A DNA stretch of 64,000 bases from Sulfurovum sp. 16-42-52 (GCA_002281755.1 NCHB01000006.1:18423-82422); one strand, 5' to 3'. Shown: positions 7,397-17,771, counted from the stretch's first letter. Numbers and translations are program-made. Notes: generated by a model not told the origin, from the letters alone.

Positions 7397-9445
7397 CTAA
7401 ACCGTAATCTCTTTAATATCCGCAATACTCTTAAAGGTCTTATAAATCGAAGCGATAGTGTTGAGTCTGTTAGCTCTTGTGTCTAGCTCTTCGGCATTGA
7501 CCATTACATCATCAAAATAGGTATCGAGTTCTCTTTTGAGTCCAAAGAGTGCTTCAAGTTCTTCTTTGTAGCTGTGGTAAGAAGCATTGATGACTTTTTC
7601 GTAAGCGGTGTAGAGTACCACTTCAGCTTCTTCTTTGAAGAGTGTCACATCGATACTCAAGTCGCTATCCAAATCCACCTCTTTGGAGATGTTTGCCACG
7701 CGTTTAAAGGTGGAGAATTGCTCTTTGAAGGTATCGGCACAGACGATGGTGTTCAGCGCGGTGACTTTTTTGGCTATCTCATTGATGTCTCTTTCACCTG
7801 AAGCGAGTACTGCAGCGATAACAGAAGGGTTCGCAGGCAGTGATTTGTTGATACGCTCTACGATAAACTCGCTCAAAAGCATTGTATCAAAAGCTTCATA
7901 ACTACCTTTAAGTAAAGTAATCACATCATCGATGTTAAACGGCAAATCATACGCCGTCACGATGCGTACCACACCATTTACCGCGCGACGAAGCGCAAAA
8001 GGGTCTTTTGAACCTGTCGGGATTTTGCCTACAGAGAAAAGTCCAAAGAGCGTATCAAGCTTGATGCTCATCGCCACGATGGCACTAAAGACTGAGTGCG
8101 GCAGTTCTGCACCCTCACCTACAGGCATATACTGCTCTTTTATGGCATTAAAGACCAGCTCTTCTTCACCCAGTGCTTTGGCGTAGTAGTATCCCATAAG
8201 CCCCTGAAGCTCGGTGAACTCATACACCATTTCACTCATGAGGTCTGCTTTGGCAAGACCTACGGCTCTATCCATTGCTTTTTCAAGCGTGACTGAACTT
8301 TTTCCTGTTTCTTGCTCAACCTTATCCATGTAGAGTGCCAGCAGTCTAATGGCGATATTTTTCTCTCTTTTGATCTTGTCGGAGAGCGTTCCCAGTCCAT
8401 CAATGAACTGTACTTTTTCAAGCCCATCCGTGCGCAGTCCATTTTTAAGATCATTGGTATAAAAGAAAAGTGCATCAGCCAAACGCGGTTTGAGTACGCG
8501 TTCATTTCCTGCGATGACTTTAGTGTAGTCATCCGTATAGGCGTTACTTACCACCACAAACTTATTGGTTATCTTGCCGTGTTCAAATACAGGGAAATAA
8601 CGCTGATGCTCTTTCATCGAGGTGATGATGACTTCAGGAGGCAGTGCCAAAAATCCTTCATCAAACGAACCTAAAAGTGCTTTGGGGTTTTCTGTGATAG
8701 CGACCACTTCAGCCAGTAACTCCTCATCTCTTTCTATGATGATGCCGTGTTGTGCTTCCAAAGCATCAAACTCCACCAAGATTTTTGCTTCTCTGTCTTT
8801 GGGGTAGAGCATCACCGCACCTTCAGATAAAATCTCCTCAAAGCTCTGTAAAGTGGGAACGGCGATGGCTTCATAACTGAGCATTCTGTGTACATAAGTT
8901 TTGCTGTCTGATTTCACACCAAAAAGCTCCATAGGCACTACTGCCTCACCCAGTCTAACCTGAAGCCATCTAAGAGGTCTAATGAACTCATCTGCTCTGC
9001 TTCCCCAGCGCATCATCTTGCCAAATGCCATCGAAGCGAGCCAGTTTTCAAGCATCGCTTGTAACAGTGAAGCCGTAGGAGCGCCTTTTTCTTCTTGCTT
9101 GAAGTAGAGTACCTCTTTACCGCCTTTTTCTCCTCTGCCCAGTAGCTCAAAGGCTACACCACACTTTTTGGCAAACCCCAGTGCTGCCTGCGTAGGCTCA
9201 CCTTCTTTAAGTGCTGCTTCCACCGGTGGGCCAAAGTGTTCGATGGTGCTATCGGCTTGATACAACGGCATGGCAGCGTGTTTGAGCACCAAGCGTCTAG
9301 GCGTATAGATAAACTCAAAATCACAAGAGAGGCTATATTCGCCGAGTATATTTCTCCATGATTCTTCTATGTTTGTTACGATTTTAAGTAAGGGCACTGC
9401 GGGTAGTTCTTCTACACCGATTTCGATGAGTAAAGCGTCTGTCAT
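7397..9445 (-). CDS. glyS: Glycyl-tRNA synthetase beta subunit
   Basis: This is the 682-residue beta chain of the bacterial alpha2beta2 glycyl-tRNA synthetase. It starts with MTDALLIEIGVEELPAVPL, the diagnostic GlyS N terminus, contains FVVVSNAY and KADLMSEMVYEFTELQG typical of the tRNA-binding and HD-like core, and ends with a DALR-like anticodon-binding region. The beta chain recognises tRNA while the alpha chain (glyQ) carries the aminoacylation site; glyQ is not in the window, so the two genes are separated. The length is close to the E. coli protein. Confidence 0.97.
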   Translation of the reverse strand: MTDALLIEIGVEELPAVPLLKIVTNIEESWRNILGEYSLSCDFEFIYTPRRLVLKHAAMPLYQADSTIEHFGPPVEAALKEGEPTQAALGFAKKCGVAFELLGRGEKGGKEVLYFKQEEKGAPTASLLQAMLENWLASMAFGKMMRWGSRADEFIRPLRWLQVRLGEAVVPMELFGVKSDSKTYVHRMLSYEAIAVPTLQSFEEILSEGAVMLYPKDREAKILVEFDALEAQHGIIIERDEELLAEVVAITENPKALLGSFDEGFLALPPEVIITSMKEHQRYFPVFEHGKITNKFVVVSNAYTDDYTKVIAGNERVLKPRLADALFFYTNDLKNGLRTDGLEKVQFIDGLGTLSDKIKREKNIAIRLLALYMDKVEQETGKSSVTLEKAMDRAVGLAKADLMSEMVYEFTELQGLMGYYYAKALGEEELVFNAIKEQYMPVGEGAELPHSVFSAIVAMSIKLDTLFGLFSVGKIPTGSKDPFALRRAVNGVVRIVTAYDLPFNIDDVITLLKGSYEAFDTMLLSEFIVERINKSLPANPSVIAAVLASGERDINEIAKKVTALNTIVCADTFKEQFSTFKRVANISKEVDLDSDLSIDVTLFKEEAEVVLYTAYEKVINASYHSYKEELEALFGLKRELDTYFDDVMVNAEELDTRANRLNTIASIYKTFKSIADIKEITV

Positions 9446-9507
9446 AGTAGGATTTCCTAGTGGGTAATAATGGCTAATATTTTACCCAAGAGTTAGTAAA
9501 GCGGTGG

Positions 9508-9642
9508 TTAGTCTTTTTCTTTATCGTCTATGCGCCTGCCTGCATCGTCAAACTTATTTTTATAATAATTTCTCACAATACCAAAAGTGATATAAGCAAA
9601 CAAAACCATCGCAACCACATAAAGTACATCACCTACAGACAT
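9508..9642 (-). CDS. Small single-pass membrane protein coupled to trmL
   Basis: This 44-residue open frame begins at an ATG that overlaps the trmL stop (TGATG), so ribosomes finishing TrmL can restart here. The protein is MSVGDVLYVVAMVLFAYITF plus a charged tail: one transmembrane helix (about residues 5-22) and a basic-then-acidic cytoplasmic tail ending DDKEKD. The coupling and the sensible membrane topology support a real gene. No family is recognised. Confidence 0.65.
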   Translation of the reverse strand: MSVGDVLYVVAMVLFAYITFGIVRNYYKNKFDDAGRRIDDKEKD

Positions 9643-10133
9643 CAAGACTCCAGTGTATTGGGGATGATGATTTTCTCAAAACCATCATAGTTTTGTCGCA
9701 GTGCCTCATACAGCACGATGCCCACACTGATGCCAAGATTAAGGCTTCTGCCTTTTGCACCCATGGGGATGGTAATACACTGTTTGGGATGCGCCAAAAG
9801 TACTGCCTCATCGATACCTTTGGTCTCAGAGCCAAATAAAATATAATCACCCTTTTCAAAACCAACATCAAAATAAAGCTTGTCTGTTTTGGTCGTAGCC
9901 ATGTAAGTATGCGCACCGATGGGATGTGTCTCCAAAAAAGCCTCAAAACTCTCCCACACCACCAGATCTAACTCTTTCCAGTAGTCAAGCCCTGCACGCT
10001 TCACCGCCTTATCATCGATGTCAAAACCCAGTGGCTTCACTAGATGCAGTGTCGCACCCAGATTGACACAAAGCCGTCCGATGGTACCTGTATTGGGTGG
10101 GATTTGGGGTTCTACCAGTACGATATTGAACAT
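9642..10133 (-). CDS. trmL: tRNA (cytidine/uridine-34-2'-O)-methyltransferase TrmL
   Basis: This is a SPOUT-class methyltransferase of 163 residues that methylates the wobble ribose of tRNA-Leu isoacceptors. The N terminus FNIVLVEPQIPPNTGTIGR and the knotted C-terminal SAM site (LFGSETKGI, IPMGAKGRSLNLGISVGIVLYEA) are the family signatures, and there is no extra RNA-binding domain, as expected for TrmL. A -10 box lies about 53 bases before the start, and AAAGGA forms its ribosome site. A small membrane protein gene is coupled to its stop. Confidence 0.93.
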   Translation of the reverse strand: MFNIVLVEPQIPPNTGTIGRLCVNLGATLHLVKPLGFDIDDKAVKRAGLDYWKELDLVVWESFEAFLETHPIGAHTYMATTKTDKLYFDVGFEKGDYILFGSETKGIDEAVLLAHPKQCITIPMGAKGRSLNLGISVGIVLYEALRQNYDGFEKIIIPNTLES

Positions 10134-10185
10134 ATTTTTCCTTTTTTTATGGGTAAATTTTGCTAGTTTTTTAACACAAGTTTTA

Positions 10186-10191
10186 ATTATA
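10186..10191 (-). promoter_or_regulatory. -10 box for trmL
   Basis: TATAAT on the minus strand in an AT-rich gap between the DUF1016 gene and trmL. It would give a leader of about 45 bases. The -35 region is not recognisable, as is common in this group. Confidence 0.45.
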
Positions 10192-10248
10192 TTCTAGCAT
10201 CAATTTTTCGGATTATCACCCCATATATTTTTGTATTGCTTGATAAAA

Positions 10249-11280
10249 TTATTCATCATTACCCCTCATCAACCCCAACCCAAAAACATCCCTCTCTATC
10301 TCCGCCCTCAACTCTTCTTCTGTTGGTAAATAAAGCTGATACTTCGACACAAACAGATTTTCATTGTCATTTAGAACGGAGTATTTTACGACGGTGTTGT
10401 CTTTATCGGTACAGAGGATGATGCCGATGGTTGGGTTGTCATTTTGGGCGATTTCGAGATCATTGTACATGCGCACATACATATCCATCTGCCCGACATC
10501 TTGATGGGTCAGTTTTCCACTTTTTAGGTCTATGATGACGAAACATTTGAGGATGTAGTTGTAAAAAACCAAGTCGATATAAAAATCGCTGGTCTCTGTT
10601 TTGATCCTCTTTTGTCGTGCCACAAAGGCAAAACCACGCCCTAGTTCAAGTAAAAAATCTTGTATTTTTTCGATGAGGGCAGATTCTAAATCGCTTTCAT
10701 AAAAAGCATTGTTTTGCTTGAGGTCTAAAAATTCTAAAACATAAGGGTCTTTGATGATATCTTTTGGTGTGAGTTGTAAATCTTTGGTGTTATTTGTCGC
10801 TTCTGCTATCACAGGTTGTTTTTCTTTACTAGAGATGATTCGCTCATAGTACAATGTTCCGATTTGTCTTTCTAGTGCGCGCACACTCCAGTTGGAAGCG
10901 ATAGATTCTTTAGCATACCACTCTCTGGCATTTGAATTTTCTAGCCGCAAAAGTAATGTGTAATGACTCCAACTTAATTGGGCAGACACTGTCTGCCATA
11001 TTGGGAAATAAACATAAAACTGTCTCATATTCCTAAGATTTCTTTGACTAAATCCTTTGCCAAAGTCTTTTGTAAGTCTCGATGAAAGCTCTTTTATCAG
11101 GTATGCACCGTACTCGGCTCTGTCTTTGCCGCGCTGTTCATCCTCTACGATTTGCTTGCCGATATGCCAATACGCCTCCACCATAACAAAATTGATATGA
11201 CGATAGACATTATCCCTTGCGCTTTGAAGTATGTTTTTGATTTTTAGATATATATCATCGTTTGGTATGAGGTCTTTCAT
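10249..11280 (-). CDS. DUF1016/YhcG-family PDDEXK nuclease
   Basis: The 343-residue protein has the two-part YhcG architecture: an N-terminal DUF1016 helical domain (about 10-160, with HIGKQIVEDEQRGKDRAEYG and LSWSHYTLLLRL) and a C-terminal PD-(D/E)XK nuclease domain with the catalytic pattern DFYIDLVFYN ... FVIIDLKSGKLTHQDVGQMD. Family members are found as lone genes or beside restriction and defence loci; their substrate is not settled. Here no restriction or defence partner is adjacent; neighbours are purU and trmL. It is probably a horizontally acquired single gene. Confidence 0.88.
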   Translation of the reverse strand: MKDLIPNDDIYLKIKNILQSARDNVYRHINFVMVEAYWHIGKQIVEDEQRGKDRAEYGAYLIKELSSRLTKDFGKGFSQRNLRNMRQFYVYFPIWQTVSAQLSWSHYTLLLRLENSNAREWYAKESIASNWSVRALERQIGTLYYERIISSKEKQPVIAEATNNTKDLQLTPKDIIKDPYVLEFLDLKQNNAFYESDLESALIEKIQDFLLELGRGFAFVARQKRIKTETSDFYIDLVFYNYILKCFVIIDLKSGKLTHQDVGQMDMYVRMYNDLEIAQNDNPTIGIILCTDKDNTVVKYSVLNDNENLFVSKYQLYLPTEEELRAEIERDVFGLGLMRGNDE

Positions 11281-11312
11281 CTACAAATCTCCCTTTGTAA
11301 TCCAAAATATCC

Positions 11313-12149
11313 TTAAAATATCACCGTTTTATTGCCATTGACAAAGACTCTGTCGTCTAGCACAAGAGTAAGTGCGCGGGAGAGGACGATTTTTTCGCCG
11401 TCTCGTCCTGCGCGTTGCATATCTTTCCAGGTGAGACGGTGGTTGACGGGGATGACATCTTGTGCGATGATTGGGCCTTCATCAAGGTCATCTGTGACAA
11501 AGTGTGCTGTCGCTCCGATGATCTTCACACCTCTATCGAAAGCTTGTTTGTAAGGATTTGCCCCTATAAATGCAGGCAAAAAAGAGTGATGGATGTTGAT
11601 AATCTGCTCAGGATACGCCTTGACAAATGTTGGGGTCAAGATGCGCATATATTTCGCCAGCACGATATAGTCAAACTCAAACTCACCGATGAGTCTCATC
11701 ACCAGCTCTTCATGCTCTTCACGGCTCATACCCTCAGCAGGGATATGAAAGAATGGGATGTCAAATCTGCGTACGAAGGTCTGGAGCGTATCGTGGTTGG
11801 CGATGACACACTGTATTTGCGCGTCAAGTTCACCGTCTGCATGACGCACCAAGATATCACCCAGCGCGTGAGACTCTTTGGTGGCTAAGAGGATGATTTT
11901 TTTATCTTCAGGTTCTATGACTCTGATGTGGGCATCTCCAGGTATGTCGGCTTTGAGTGCGTCCAAAAGTTCTTTGACATCAAACGCACCAGAAACAACC
12001 GTGCGCATAAAAAATCGTTCATTTTCTTTGTCTACAAATTCACGGTTATTGTCGATGTTTAACCCTCTGTCATAAAAGACTTTTGAGATTTTGTATACCA
12101 ATCCTTTGGCATCTTTACAGTCGATGAGTACTCTTGCTGTTTTTTCCAT
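11313..12149 (-). CDS. purU: Formyltetrahydrofolate deformylase PurU
   Basis: PurU hydrolyses 10-formyl-THF to THF and formate, supplying formate and balancing one-carbon pools. The 278-residue protein has an N-terminal ACT domain (ARVLIDCKDAKGLVYKISKV, residues 5-80) and a C-terminal formyltransferase domain with the IHHSFLPAFIGANPY motif and GATAHFVTDDLDEGPII, including the catalytic His and Asp. The length is normal. It lies between cca and the DUF1016 gene on the same strand. Confidence 0.95.
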   Translation of the reverse strand: MEKTARVLIDCKDAKGLVYKISKVFYDRGLNIDNNREFVDKENERFFMRTVVSGAFDVKELLDALKADIPGDAHIRVIEPEDKKIILLATKESHALGDILVRHADGELDAQIQCVIANHDTLQTFVRRFDIPFFHIPAEGMSREEHEELVMRLIGEFEFDYIVLAKYMRILTPTFVKAYPEQIINIHHSFLPAFIGANPYKQAFDRGVKIIGATAHFVTDDLDEGPIIAQDVIPVNHRLTWKDMQRAGRDGEKIVLSRALTLVLDDRVFVNGNKTVIF

Positions 12150-12184
12150 ATTTACCCCAACACTTTTTAGTCAATTTTGTGAAA

Positions 12185-13345
12185 TTATACCTCTTTTTCC
12201 TGCAGAGCATTTATTTTTATCTGAGTAAGTCGCTCTAATTCACGCCCCAATGCCTCACCTTTGTACCCTTTCGCCATGAGGTCTGATGCGCTTACTCCGC
12301 TATCAAAAGGCTTACCCCATACATCCAACTTTTCTGCCAACTCTCTTACTTTTGCGTCATAATTGCCCACATACTCTACAATGCCTGCTTTAAGAGACGC
12401 CCTAGCCACAAAAGCAGCTGTTATTTTTTCGGGTAACGGGGTGGTTATGATGTGCTTATAGTACCGATTGGGTGCGGCTAGCAAGTCGAGTATCGTAACA
12501 CTGTCTACACCCCAATAGTCTCTAGCAATAAAAAGAAAATAATAAGGTCTAAGATTCTCAATAAAAAAGGGCTGTGCGCGTTGCAGCTTTTTAGAAAGCG
12601 CGATAAACGCTTGTTTCTTCAGCCCCTCTTTGTCACCAAAAAGCTTTTCATAAATACCGAGTGAAAAAAGATAGTAGAGTCCATAATATAACCGTTTAGC
12701 CGTAAACATCTTTTCAAACTCCATAAACAACCGCTCTTTTGGCAAATCATCCAAATCTATATTTTGACACAGTCTGCAAGTCTCTTTTTCTATCTTAAAA
12801 CCTAGTCGTGCCGCAAAGCGCATCGCACGCAACACACGCAAACTGTCTTCAATGAAAGCACGACCATCTACCATACGCAACACTTTATGCTTCACATCTT
12901 CAAGACCACGCCAATAATCAACTATTTGCTTTTTGTCGATGTCGTACATCAAGGCATTGACCGTAAAATCGCGTCTTCTTGAGGCTTCTTTTTCCTCGTG
13001 TGCCAATTCTACGCTAAAACCTTGGTGTCCTTTAGCGATTTTTTGCTCTATTCTTGGCAAAGAGATATCAAGCTGATGGTACTTGTAAACAAAAAAGCTT
13101 TTCCCCACCCCTTGCGCGCCCAGATGTGCCATGGCATTTTCAAAATCTTCTACCCCGATGCCAAAACACTCAATGTCATAATCTTTGCACACTTCATCCA
13201 AAAGATAATCACGCACAGCGCCACCCACCACATAACACTTGGCACCATAAGTGTGTGACAAATAGCTTGTAATGGTTTGGATGTCTTTAAGTGTAGAACT
13301 GTCTGTTTTGGAGAAAAAATGGGGACACGGTTGAAGTGTGGGCAT
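12185..13345 (-). CDS. CCA tRNA nucleotidyltransferase / poly(A) polymerase family protein
   Basis: This is a class II nucleotidyltransferase of 386 residues that most likely builds or repairs the CCA end of tRNA. The head domain contains VVGGAVRDYLL and the metal-binding DYDIECFG pair, followed by RRRDFTVNALMYDI and the neck motif EDSLRVLRAMRFAARLGF. There is no C-terminal HD phosphohydrolase domain. Some bacteria split CC- and A-adding activities between paralogs, so which bases it adds cannot be told here. It lies 50 bases downstream of leuB. Confidence 0.88.
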   Translation of the reverse strand: MPTLQPCPHFFSKTDSSTLKDIQTITSYLSHTYGAKCYVVGGAVRDYLLDEVCKDYDIECFGIGVEDFENAMAHLGAQGVGKSFFVYKYHQLDISLPRIEQKIAKGHQGFSVELAHEEKEASRRRDFTVNALMYDIDKKQIVDYWRGLEDVKHKVLRMVDGRAFIEDSLRVLRAMRFAARLGFKIEKETCRLCQNIDLDDLPKERLFMEFEKMFTAKRLYYGLYYLFSLGIYEKLFGDKEGLKKQAFIALSKKLQRAQPFFIENLRPYYFLFIARDYWGVDSVTILDLLAAPNRYYKHIITTPLPEKITAAFVARASLKAGIVEYVGNYDAKVRELAEKLDVWGKPFDSGVSASDLMAKGYKGEALGRELERLTQIKINALQEKEV

Positions 13346-13395
13346 CTTAGCCCTTAGAGTAAAACATCCCCAAGAAGAGATGTTTCTTTGGTGTT

Positions 13396-14466
13396 TTATC
13401 TGCTGGCATAATCAGCAATAATGTCACCCATTTCACTGCAAGTACAAATCTCTTTGGCATCATAGTCACCGATGTCACCTGTACGATAGCCTTCACTGAG
13501 TGCTTTTTTGATGGCAGCATCGATCTTGTCTGCTGCTTCAAACTCTCCAAGCGCATACCGAAGCATCATGCTGGCACTAGAGATGGTAGCCAGTGGATTG
13601 GCTATGCCTTGCCCTGCGATGTCTGGTGCAGAACCATGGATAGGCTCAAACAATCCTACACCTTTACCCGTACTAGCACTTGGCAAAAGACCAATAGAAC
13701 CACTGAGCATACTCGCCGCATCTGAGAGGATGTCACCAAAAATATTTCCTGTTAGTATCACATCAAACTGTCTAGGGTCACGGATGAGTTGCATCGCGGC
13801 ATTGTCTACATACATATGCGAAAGCGCTACCTCTGGGTAGTCTTTAGCCACTTCTTCTACGATTTCTCTCCAAAACTGGCTGACTTCAAGTACATTGGCC
13901 TTGTCAACTGAACAGATGCGTTTTTTGCGTTTCATGGCTATCTCAAATGCCACCACCGCGATACGAACGACTTCTTCACGCGTATAAATCATCGTGTTAT
14001 ACGCTTTGTCCTGCAACAACTCTCTTGGCTGTCCAAAATAAATCCCGCCTGTAAGCTCACGAACGACCATGATGTCCACACCTGAAACGACGGAAGCCTT
14101 GAGGCTTGAAGCGTTGACCAACTCATCATACACCATCGCCGGACGCAAGTTCGCAAAAGTACCCATCTCTTTACGAAGCCCTAAAAGCCCCGTCTCTGGA
14201 CGCAAATGTCTCTCCAGATTGTCCCATTTTGGGCCACCGATAGCGCCAAAAAGCACTGCATCACATTTCTTGACACCCTGAATTGTCTCTTCAGGTAAAG
14301 GCACGCCCGTCTCATCTATGGCTGCACCACCCAAGAGCATCTCTTCATATCTAAGGTTGAATCCCTGTCTTACAGAGACAGCATCAAGTACCTTAATGGC
14401 TTCATCGATAATCTCAGGACCGATCCCGTCACCTTTAATCACACCGATTTTATAGTTTTTATTCAT
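13396..14466 (-). CDS. leuB: 3-isopropylmalate dehydrogenase LeuB
   Basis: LeuB oxidatively decarboxylates 3-isopropylmalate with NAD in leucine synthesis. The 356-residue sequence shows GDGIGPEI at the N terminus, [11 protein letters not shown], the substrate-binding [19 protein letters not shown] region, and [18 protein letters not shown] for NAD binding and metal coordination. Its ATG overlaps the leuD stop by 4 bases, so the two are coupled. leuA and leuC are not in the window. Confidence 0.97.
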   Translation of the reverse strand: MNKNYKIGVIKGDGIGPEIIDEAIKVLDAVSVRQGFNLRYEEMLLGGAAIDETGVPLPEETIQGVKKCDAVLFGAIGGPKWDNLERHLRPETGLLGLRKEMGTFANLRPAMVYDELVNASSLKASVVSGVDIMVVRELTGGIYFGQPRELLQDKAYNTMIYTREEVVRIAVVAFEIAMKRKKRICSVDKANVLEVSQFWREIVEEVAKDYPEVALSHMYVDNAAMQLIRDPRQFDVILTGNIFGDILSDAASMLSGSIGLLPSASTGKGVGLFEPIHGSAPDIAGQGIANPLATISSASMMLRYALGEFEAADKIDAAIKKALSEGYRTGDIGDYDAKEICTCSEMGDIIADYASR

Positions 14467-14957
14467 GCCTGATTCCTTGCGATCTCTTTTTTGGCATAGG
14501 CTATGAGCCCACCTGCATCTACCAACTCCTGCATAAAAGCAGGGATGGGTGTAAATTTGTAGGTTTTTGCTTGAGAGACATTGATGACTTCACCTGCTGC
14601 CATATCGATGCGTACTACATCACCTTCACAAATCTGGGCAGCTTCGGGGAGTTCAAAGATCGGCAATCCCATATTGAAAGCATTTCTGTAGAAAATCCGC
14701 GCAAATGTAGGAGCGATAACAGCTGAAATACCAGCAGCCTTGAGTGCTATTGGGGCATGTTCACGACTCGAGCCACACCCGAAGTTTTCACCTGCTACGA
14801 TAATGTCGCCGCTTTGCATTTTGGCTACAAACTCAGGGTCTGCATCTTCCATCACATGCTTGGCAAGCTCTGAGGGCTCACTCGTGTTCAGATATCTTGC
14901 TGCGATGATAAGATCGGTATCGACATTATCACCAAATTTCCACACTTTACCTTGCAA
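14463..14957 (-). CDS. leuD: 3-isopropylmalate dehydratase small subunit LeuD
   Basis: The 164-residue small subunit pairs with LeuC to isomerise isopropylmalate. It begins with [19 protein letters not shown] and contains the swivelling-domain motif [21 protein letters not shown]. The short form is typical of the archaeal-type LeuD used by Campylobacterota and many anaerobes. It is the first gene of the minus-strand leuDB unit and is divergent from rpoD across a 181-base gap. Confidence 0.95.
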   Translation of the reverse strand: MQGKVWKFGDNVDTDLIIAARYLNTSEPSELAKHVMEDADPEFVAKMQSGDIIVAGENFGCGSSREHAPIALKAAGISAVIAPTFARIFYRNAFNMGLPIFELPEAAQICEGDVVRIDMAAGEVINVSQAKTYKFTPIPAFMQELVDAGGLIAYAKKEIARNQA

Positions 14958-15138
14958 AATAGTATCCTTCTTTGTCTGTCTAAGGTTTTATCTTAGAGTT
15001 TTGATGCGACTAAAATTTTCGCGATTATAGCCAAAAAAAAATATTTTGACAAATTTGTTAGCCATAAAGCAGAAAATTTCGGTATAATCCACCTTAATTC
15101 ACTCTGAGGGTTTTCACCTCACACATCAAAGGTTTTTC
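14958..15138. promoter_or_regulatory. Divergent promoter region between leuD and rpoD
   Basis: On the plus strand a perfect TATAAT lies at 15083-15088 and would start rpoD transcription near 15095, giving a leader of about 44 bases. A TTGACA at 15046-15051 is 31 bases away, too far to act as its -35. On the minus strand an AT-rich block (about 14986-15000) could hold the leuD -10. No riboswitch, tRNA or small ORF was recognised. Confidence 0.5.
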
Positions 15139-17001
15139 ATGGCAGTAAAAGATAGTATGAAGAGTATCGAAGCGATATTTAAGTCCAAAAAAAAGGGTGA
15201 TGCAATCACACTTGAAAATATGGCAAAAGAGTTCACAAAACTCCCCACAGCTGCACAAGCAAAGAAAATTCACTCTCTTGCTGCAGAAGCAAAAGTAGAA
15301 ATCGTTTCTGCTTCAGAATACTCAGAACTACTCGTAGGCAAAGAAAACAAGAAAAAAGAAGATGCCAAAAAGAAACTCTTAGAGCAAGACGATGAAGATC
15401 ATTTTGACCTTCATAAAGAAAAAGAACTCCTTGAGTGGAGTCGTTCTGACAGTCCTGTAAGGATGTACCTGCGTGAGATGGGGAAAATTCCGCTACTCAC
15501 CAAAGAAGAAGAGATCGATCTTTCTATCAGTATTGAAGAGGGTGAAGATATCATCATCGATGCGATTTGTTCTGTTCCTTACCTTATAGGCTATATCATC
15601 AACTACAAAGAACCCTTGCTCAATCGTGAAAGACGGGTAAAAGAGCTTTTTAAAAGTTTTGAAGATGAAAAAGGCGAAAAAGAAGAGGAAGATGACAGCG
15701 ATGAAGAGGACAGCGATGAACTCCAAGATGAGGCTACACCACCCAAAGATGACAAAAGGGTTAAGCAAGTCATAGACAGCTTTAAACAACTGGAAAAAGC
15801 CAAAAAAGAGTGGATGAAAGCACGGGATGATCTCGATACTTTTATGCAAAATGAAAATGATCCTGCGGTTATCCTCCACGAGCGACTGAAAATTGCCTTC
15901 AAAAAAGAGCAGCTTAAAGATGCTCTGCTCAATCTTGGGCCTACATCCAAACTCATCAATGAATTGGTAAAAGCGATGGAAACAGCACTCACCAGTGATG
16001 ACAGTTTCGAGCGTGAACTTAAACGCCTTGAGTACAAACTGCCACTTTTCAATGAAGCACTTCAGGAAAACCATGCCAAACTGTTAGCCAATATCATCAA
16101 TATGGACAAAGATGACATCATCGATGCAGTACCTGAGACAACAATGGTGAGCACCTATGTGGAGATCAAAAAACTGTTTGAGACTAGAGAAGCCAGTAAA
16201 GGCGGTTTTGATCTCTCAGAGGAAAAACTTCACGAAGTTCTCGGACAGATTCGCCGCGGTAAAGCCAAAAGTGAAGTGGCCAAAACACGTATGGCAAAGT
16301 CCAACCTTAGATTGGTCGTCTCCATCGCTAAACGCTACACTAACAGAGGACTGCCGTTTCTTGACCTCATCCAAGAAGGTAACATCGGTCTGATGAAAGC
16401 CGTTGATAAATTTGAATATGAAAAAGGGTACAAGTTTTCAACCTACGCCACATGGTGGATACGTCAGGCTATCTCCAGAGCCATTGCCGATCAGGCTAGA
16501 ACCATCCGTATCCCTATTCACATGATAGAGACCATTAACCGTATCAATAAGATCATCAGAAAGCACCTTCAGGAAACCGGCAAAGAACCTGATCTTGACA
16601 CCATCGCAGAAGAAGTTGGACTCTCTGTGGATAAAGTCAAAAATGTTATCAAAATCACTAAAGAGCCTGTGAGCCTTGAGACACCGGTGGGTGATGAAGA
16701 CGATGGTAGATTTGGTGACTTCATCGAAGATAAAACAACGCTCAGCCCAACCGATGTCGTACTCAAAGATGACCTCAACAACCAGATAGATGACGTACTT
16801 GATCAACTCAATGAAAGAGAAAAAGCGGTGATTCGTATGCGTTTTGGTCTGCTTGAAGATGAAAGCGACAGAACACTCGAAGAGATAGGCAAAGAGCTCA
16901 ATGTCACGCGTGAAAGAGTACGACAGATAGAATCTTCTGCCATCAAAAAACTCAAACACCCTAAAGTAGGACGTAAACTTAAAAATTACATTGAAGAGTA
17001 A
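15139..17001 (+). CDS. rpoD: Primary RNA polymerase sigma factor RpoD (sigma-70)
   Basis: This is the housekeeping sigma factor, 620 residues. It has an N-terminal region 1.1, region 1.2 ([18 protein letters not shown]), a non-conserved region with a strongly acidic stretch (about residues 175-200), region 2 with [20 protein letters not shown] and the -10-melting [13 protein letters not shown], region 3, and region 4 with the -35-binding helix-turn-helix [20 protein letters not shown]. All recognition residues expected for TATAAT binding are present. It leads a plus-strand set with the CinA-like gene 14 bases downstream. Confidence 0.98.
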   Translation: MAVKDSMKSIEAIFKSKKKGDAITLENMAKEFTKLPTAAQAKKIHSLAAEAKVEIVSASEYSELLVGKENKKKEDAKKKLLEQDDEDHFDLHKEKELLEWSRSDSPVRMYLREMGKIPLLTKEEEIDLSISIEEGEDIIIDAICSVPYLIGYIINYKEPLLNRERRVKELFKSFEDEKGEKEEEDDSDEEDSDELQDEATPPKDDKRVKQVIDSFKQLEKAKKEWMKARDDLDTFMQNENDPAVILHERLKIAFKKEQLKDALLNLGPTSKLINELVKAMETALTSDDSFERELKRLEYKLPLFNEALQENHAKLLANIINMDKDDIIDAVPETTMVSTYVEIKKLFETREASKGGFDLSEEKLHEVLGQIRRGKAKSEVAKTRMAKSNLRLVVSIAKRYTNRGLPFLDLIQEGNIGLMKAVDKFEYEKGYKFSTYATWWIRQAISRAIADQARTIRIPIHMIETINRINKIIRKHLQETGKEPDLDTIAEEVGLSVDKVKNVIKITKEPVSLETPVGDEDDGRFGDFIEDKTTLSPTDVVLKDDLNNQIDDVLDQLNEREKAVIRMRFGLLEDESDRTLEEIGKELNVTRERVRQIESSAIKKLKHPKVGRKLKNYIEE

Positions 17002-17015
17002 GGCAAAGGAAAGTG

Positions 17016-17771
17016 ATGTCTGAGCCTCGATTTTTTGCCCTTATCATAGGCACAGAGATACTCAACCGTCGAAGAGTCGATAAACACTTTGACTTTGTCA
17101 CTCAAGCACTTGAAGCCAAAGGTCATACGCTGAGAGGCTCTTTTATCATCGAAGATGACCCTGAGCTTATCGTTCGTACGATAGCCTTTATCGCTTTAGA
17201 CCCCCATGCTGTACTCTTTTGTTTTGGAGGCATCGGCTCGACACCCGATGACCATACACGCAAATGTGCTTCCTTAGCGCTCAGAGACGGTACACTCCCC
17301 GTACATGAAGAGGCAAAACAAATCATCGTGGACAAATTAGGTGACAATGCCTACCCCTACTCTGTGCGTATGGCAGAACTGCCCCAAGGTGCAAAACTCC
17401 TTCATAACCCTATCAACAACATGCCTGCGTTCTCTTTGGATGAGCGCTTTTATTTTATGCCGGGATTTCCGCAAATGAGCCATCCGATGGTAGACGCTAT
17501 ACTGGACAAACTGATACCCACCAAAACACACTACTATCGCCATACCCTTACCGCTGCATGCAAAGAAAATCTGTTTATTGAAATCATGGAACAGACGCCT
17601 GAGGGTGTAGATGCTTCTTCCTTGCCAAAACTCTACCCTGATGGCTGGCGTGTATCGATCTCGGTGGGCTCAAGAGACGAACATGCTGCAGAAAAATCAT
17701 TTCAGCACTACCTAGACTTCCTTGAAGCCAGACAGATCCCCTACGTTCTTGAAGATGAAAGCAACCAGTAG
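17016..17771 (+). CDS. CinA N-terminal-like molybdopterin-binding domain protein
   Basis: This is a 251-residue protein of the MoaB/Mog-like fold found at the N terminus of CinA (competence/damage-inducible protein). Visible are the IIGTEILNRRRVDKHFDFV segment and CFGGIGSTPDDHTRKC, matching the GGxGxTxDD family motif. The C-terminal PncC nicotinamide deamidase domain of full CinA is absent. Its role may be nucleotide or pyrophosphate hydrolysis, as in COG1058 proteins, but that is inferred. ATG 17016 is chosen over GTG 17013 because AAAGGA lies 5 bases before it. Confidence 0.82.
   Translation: MSEPRFFALIIGTEILNRRRVDKHFDFVTQALEAKGHTLRGSFIIEDDPELIVRTIAFIALDPHAVLFCFGGIGSTPDDHTRKCASLALRDGTLPVHEEAKQIIVDKLGDNAYPYSVRMAELPQGAKLLHNPINNMPAFSLDERFYFMPGFPQMSHPMVDAILDKLIPTKTHYYRHTLTAACKENLFIEIMEQTPEGVDASSLPKLYPDGWRVSISVGSRDEHAAEKSFQHYLDFLEARQIPYVLEDESNQ

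Noticed and set aside
13347..13556. 69-residue ORF overlapping the end of leuB
   Set aside because: It lies in another frame of leuB, and lacks a ribosome site and family features.
15046..15051. TTGACA as -35 of rpoD
   Set aside because: It is 31 bases from the TATAAT, outside the 15-19 base range.
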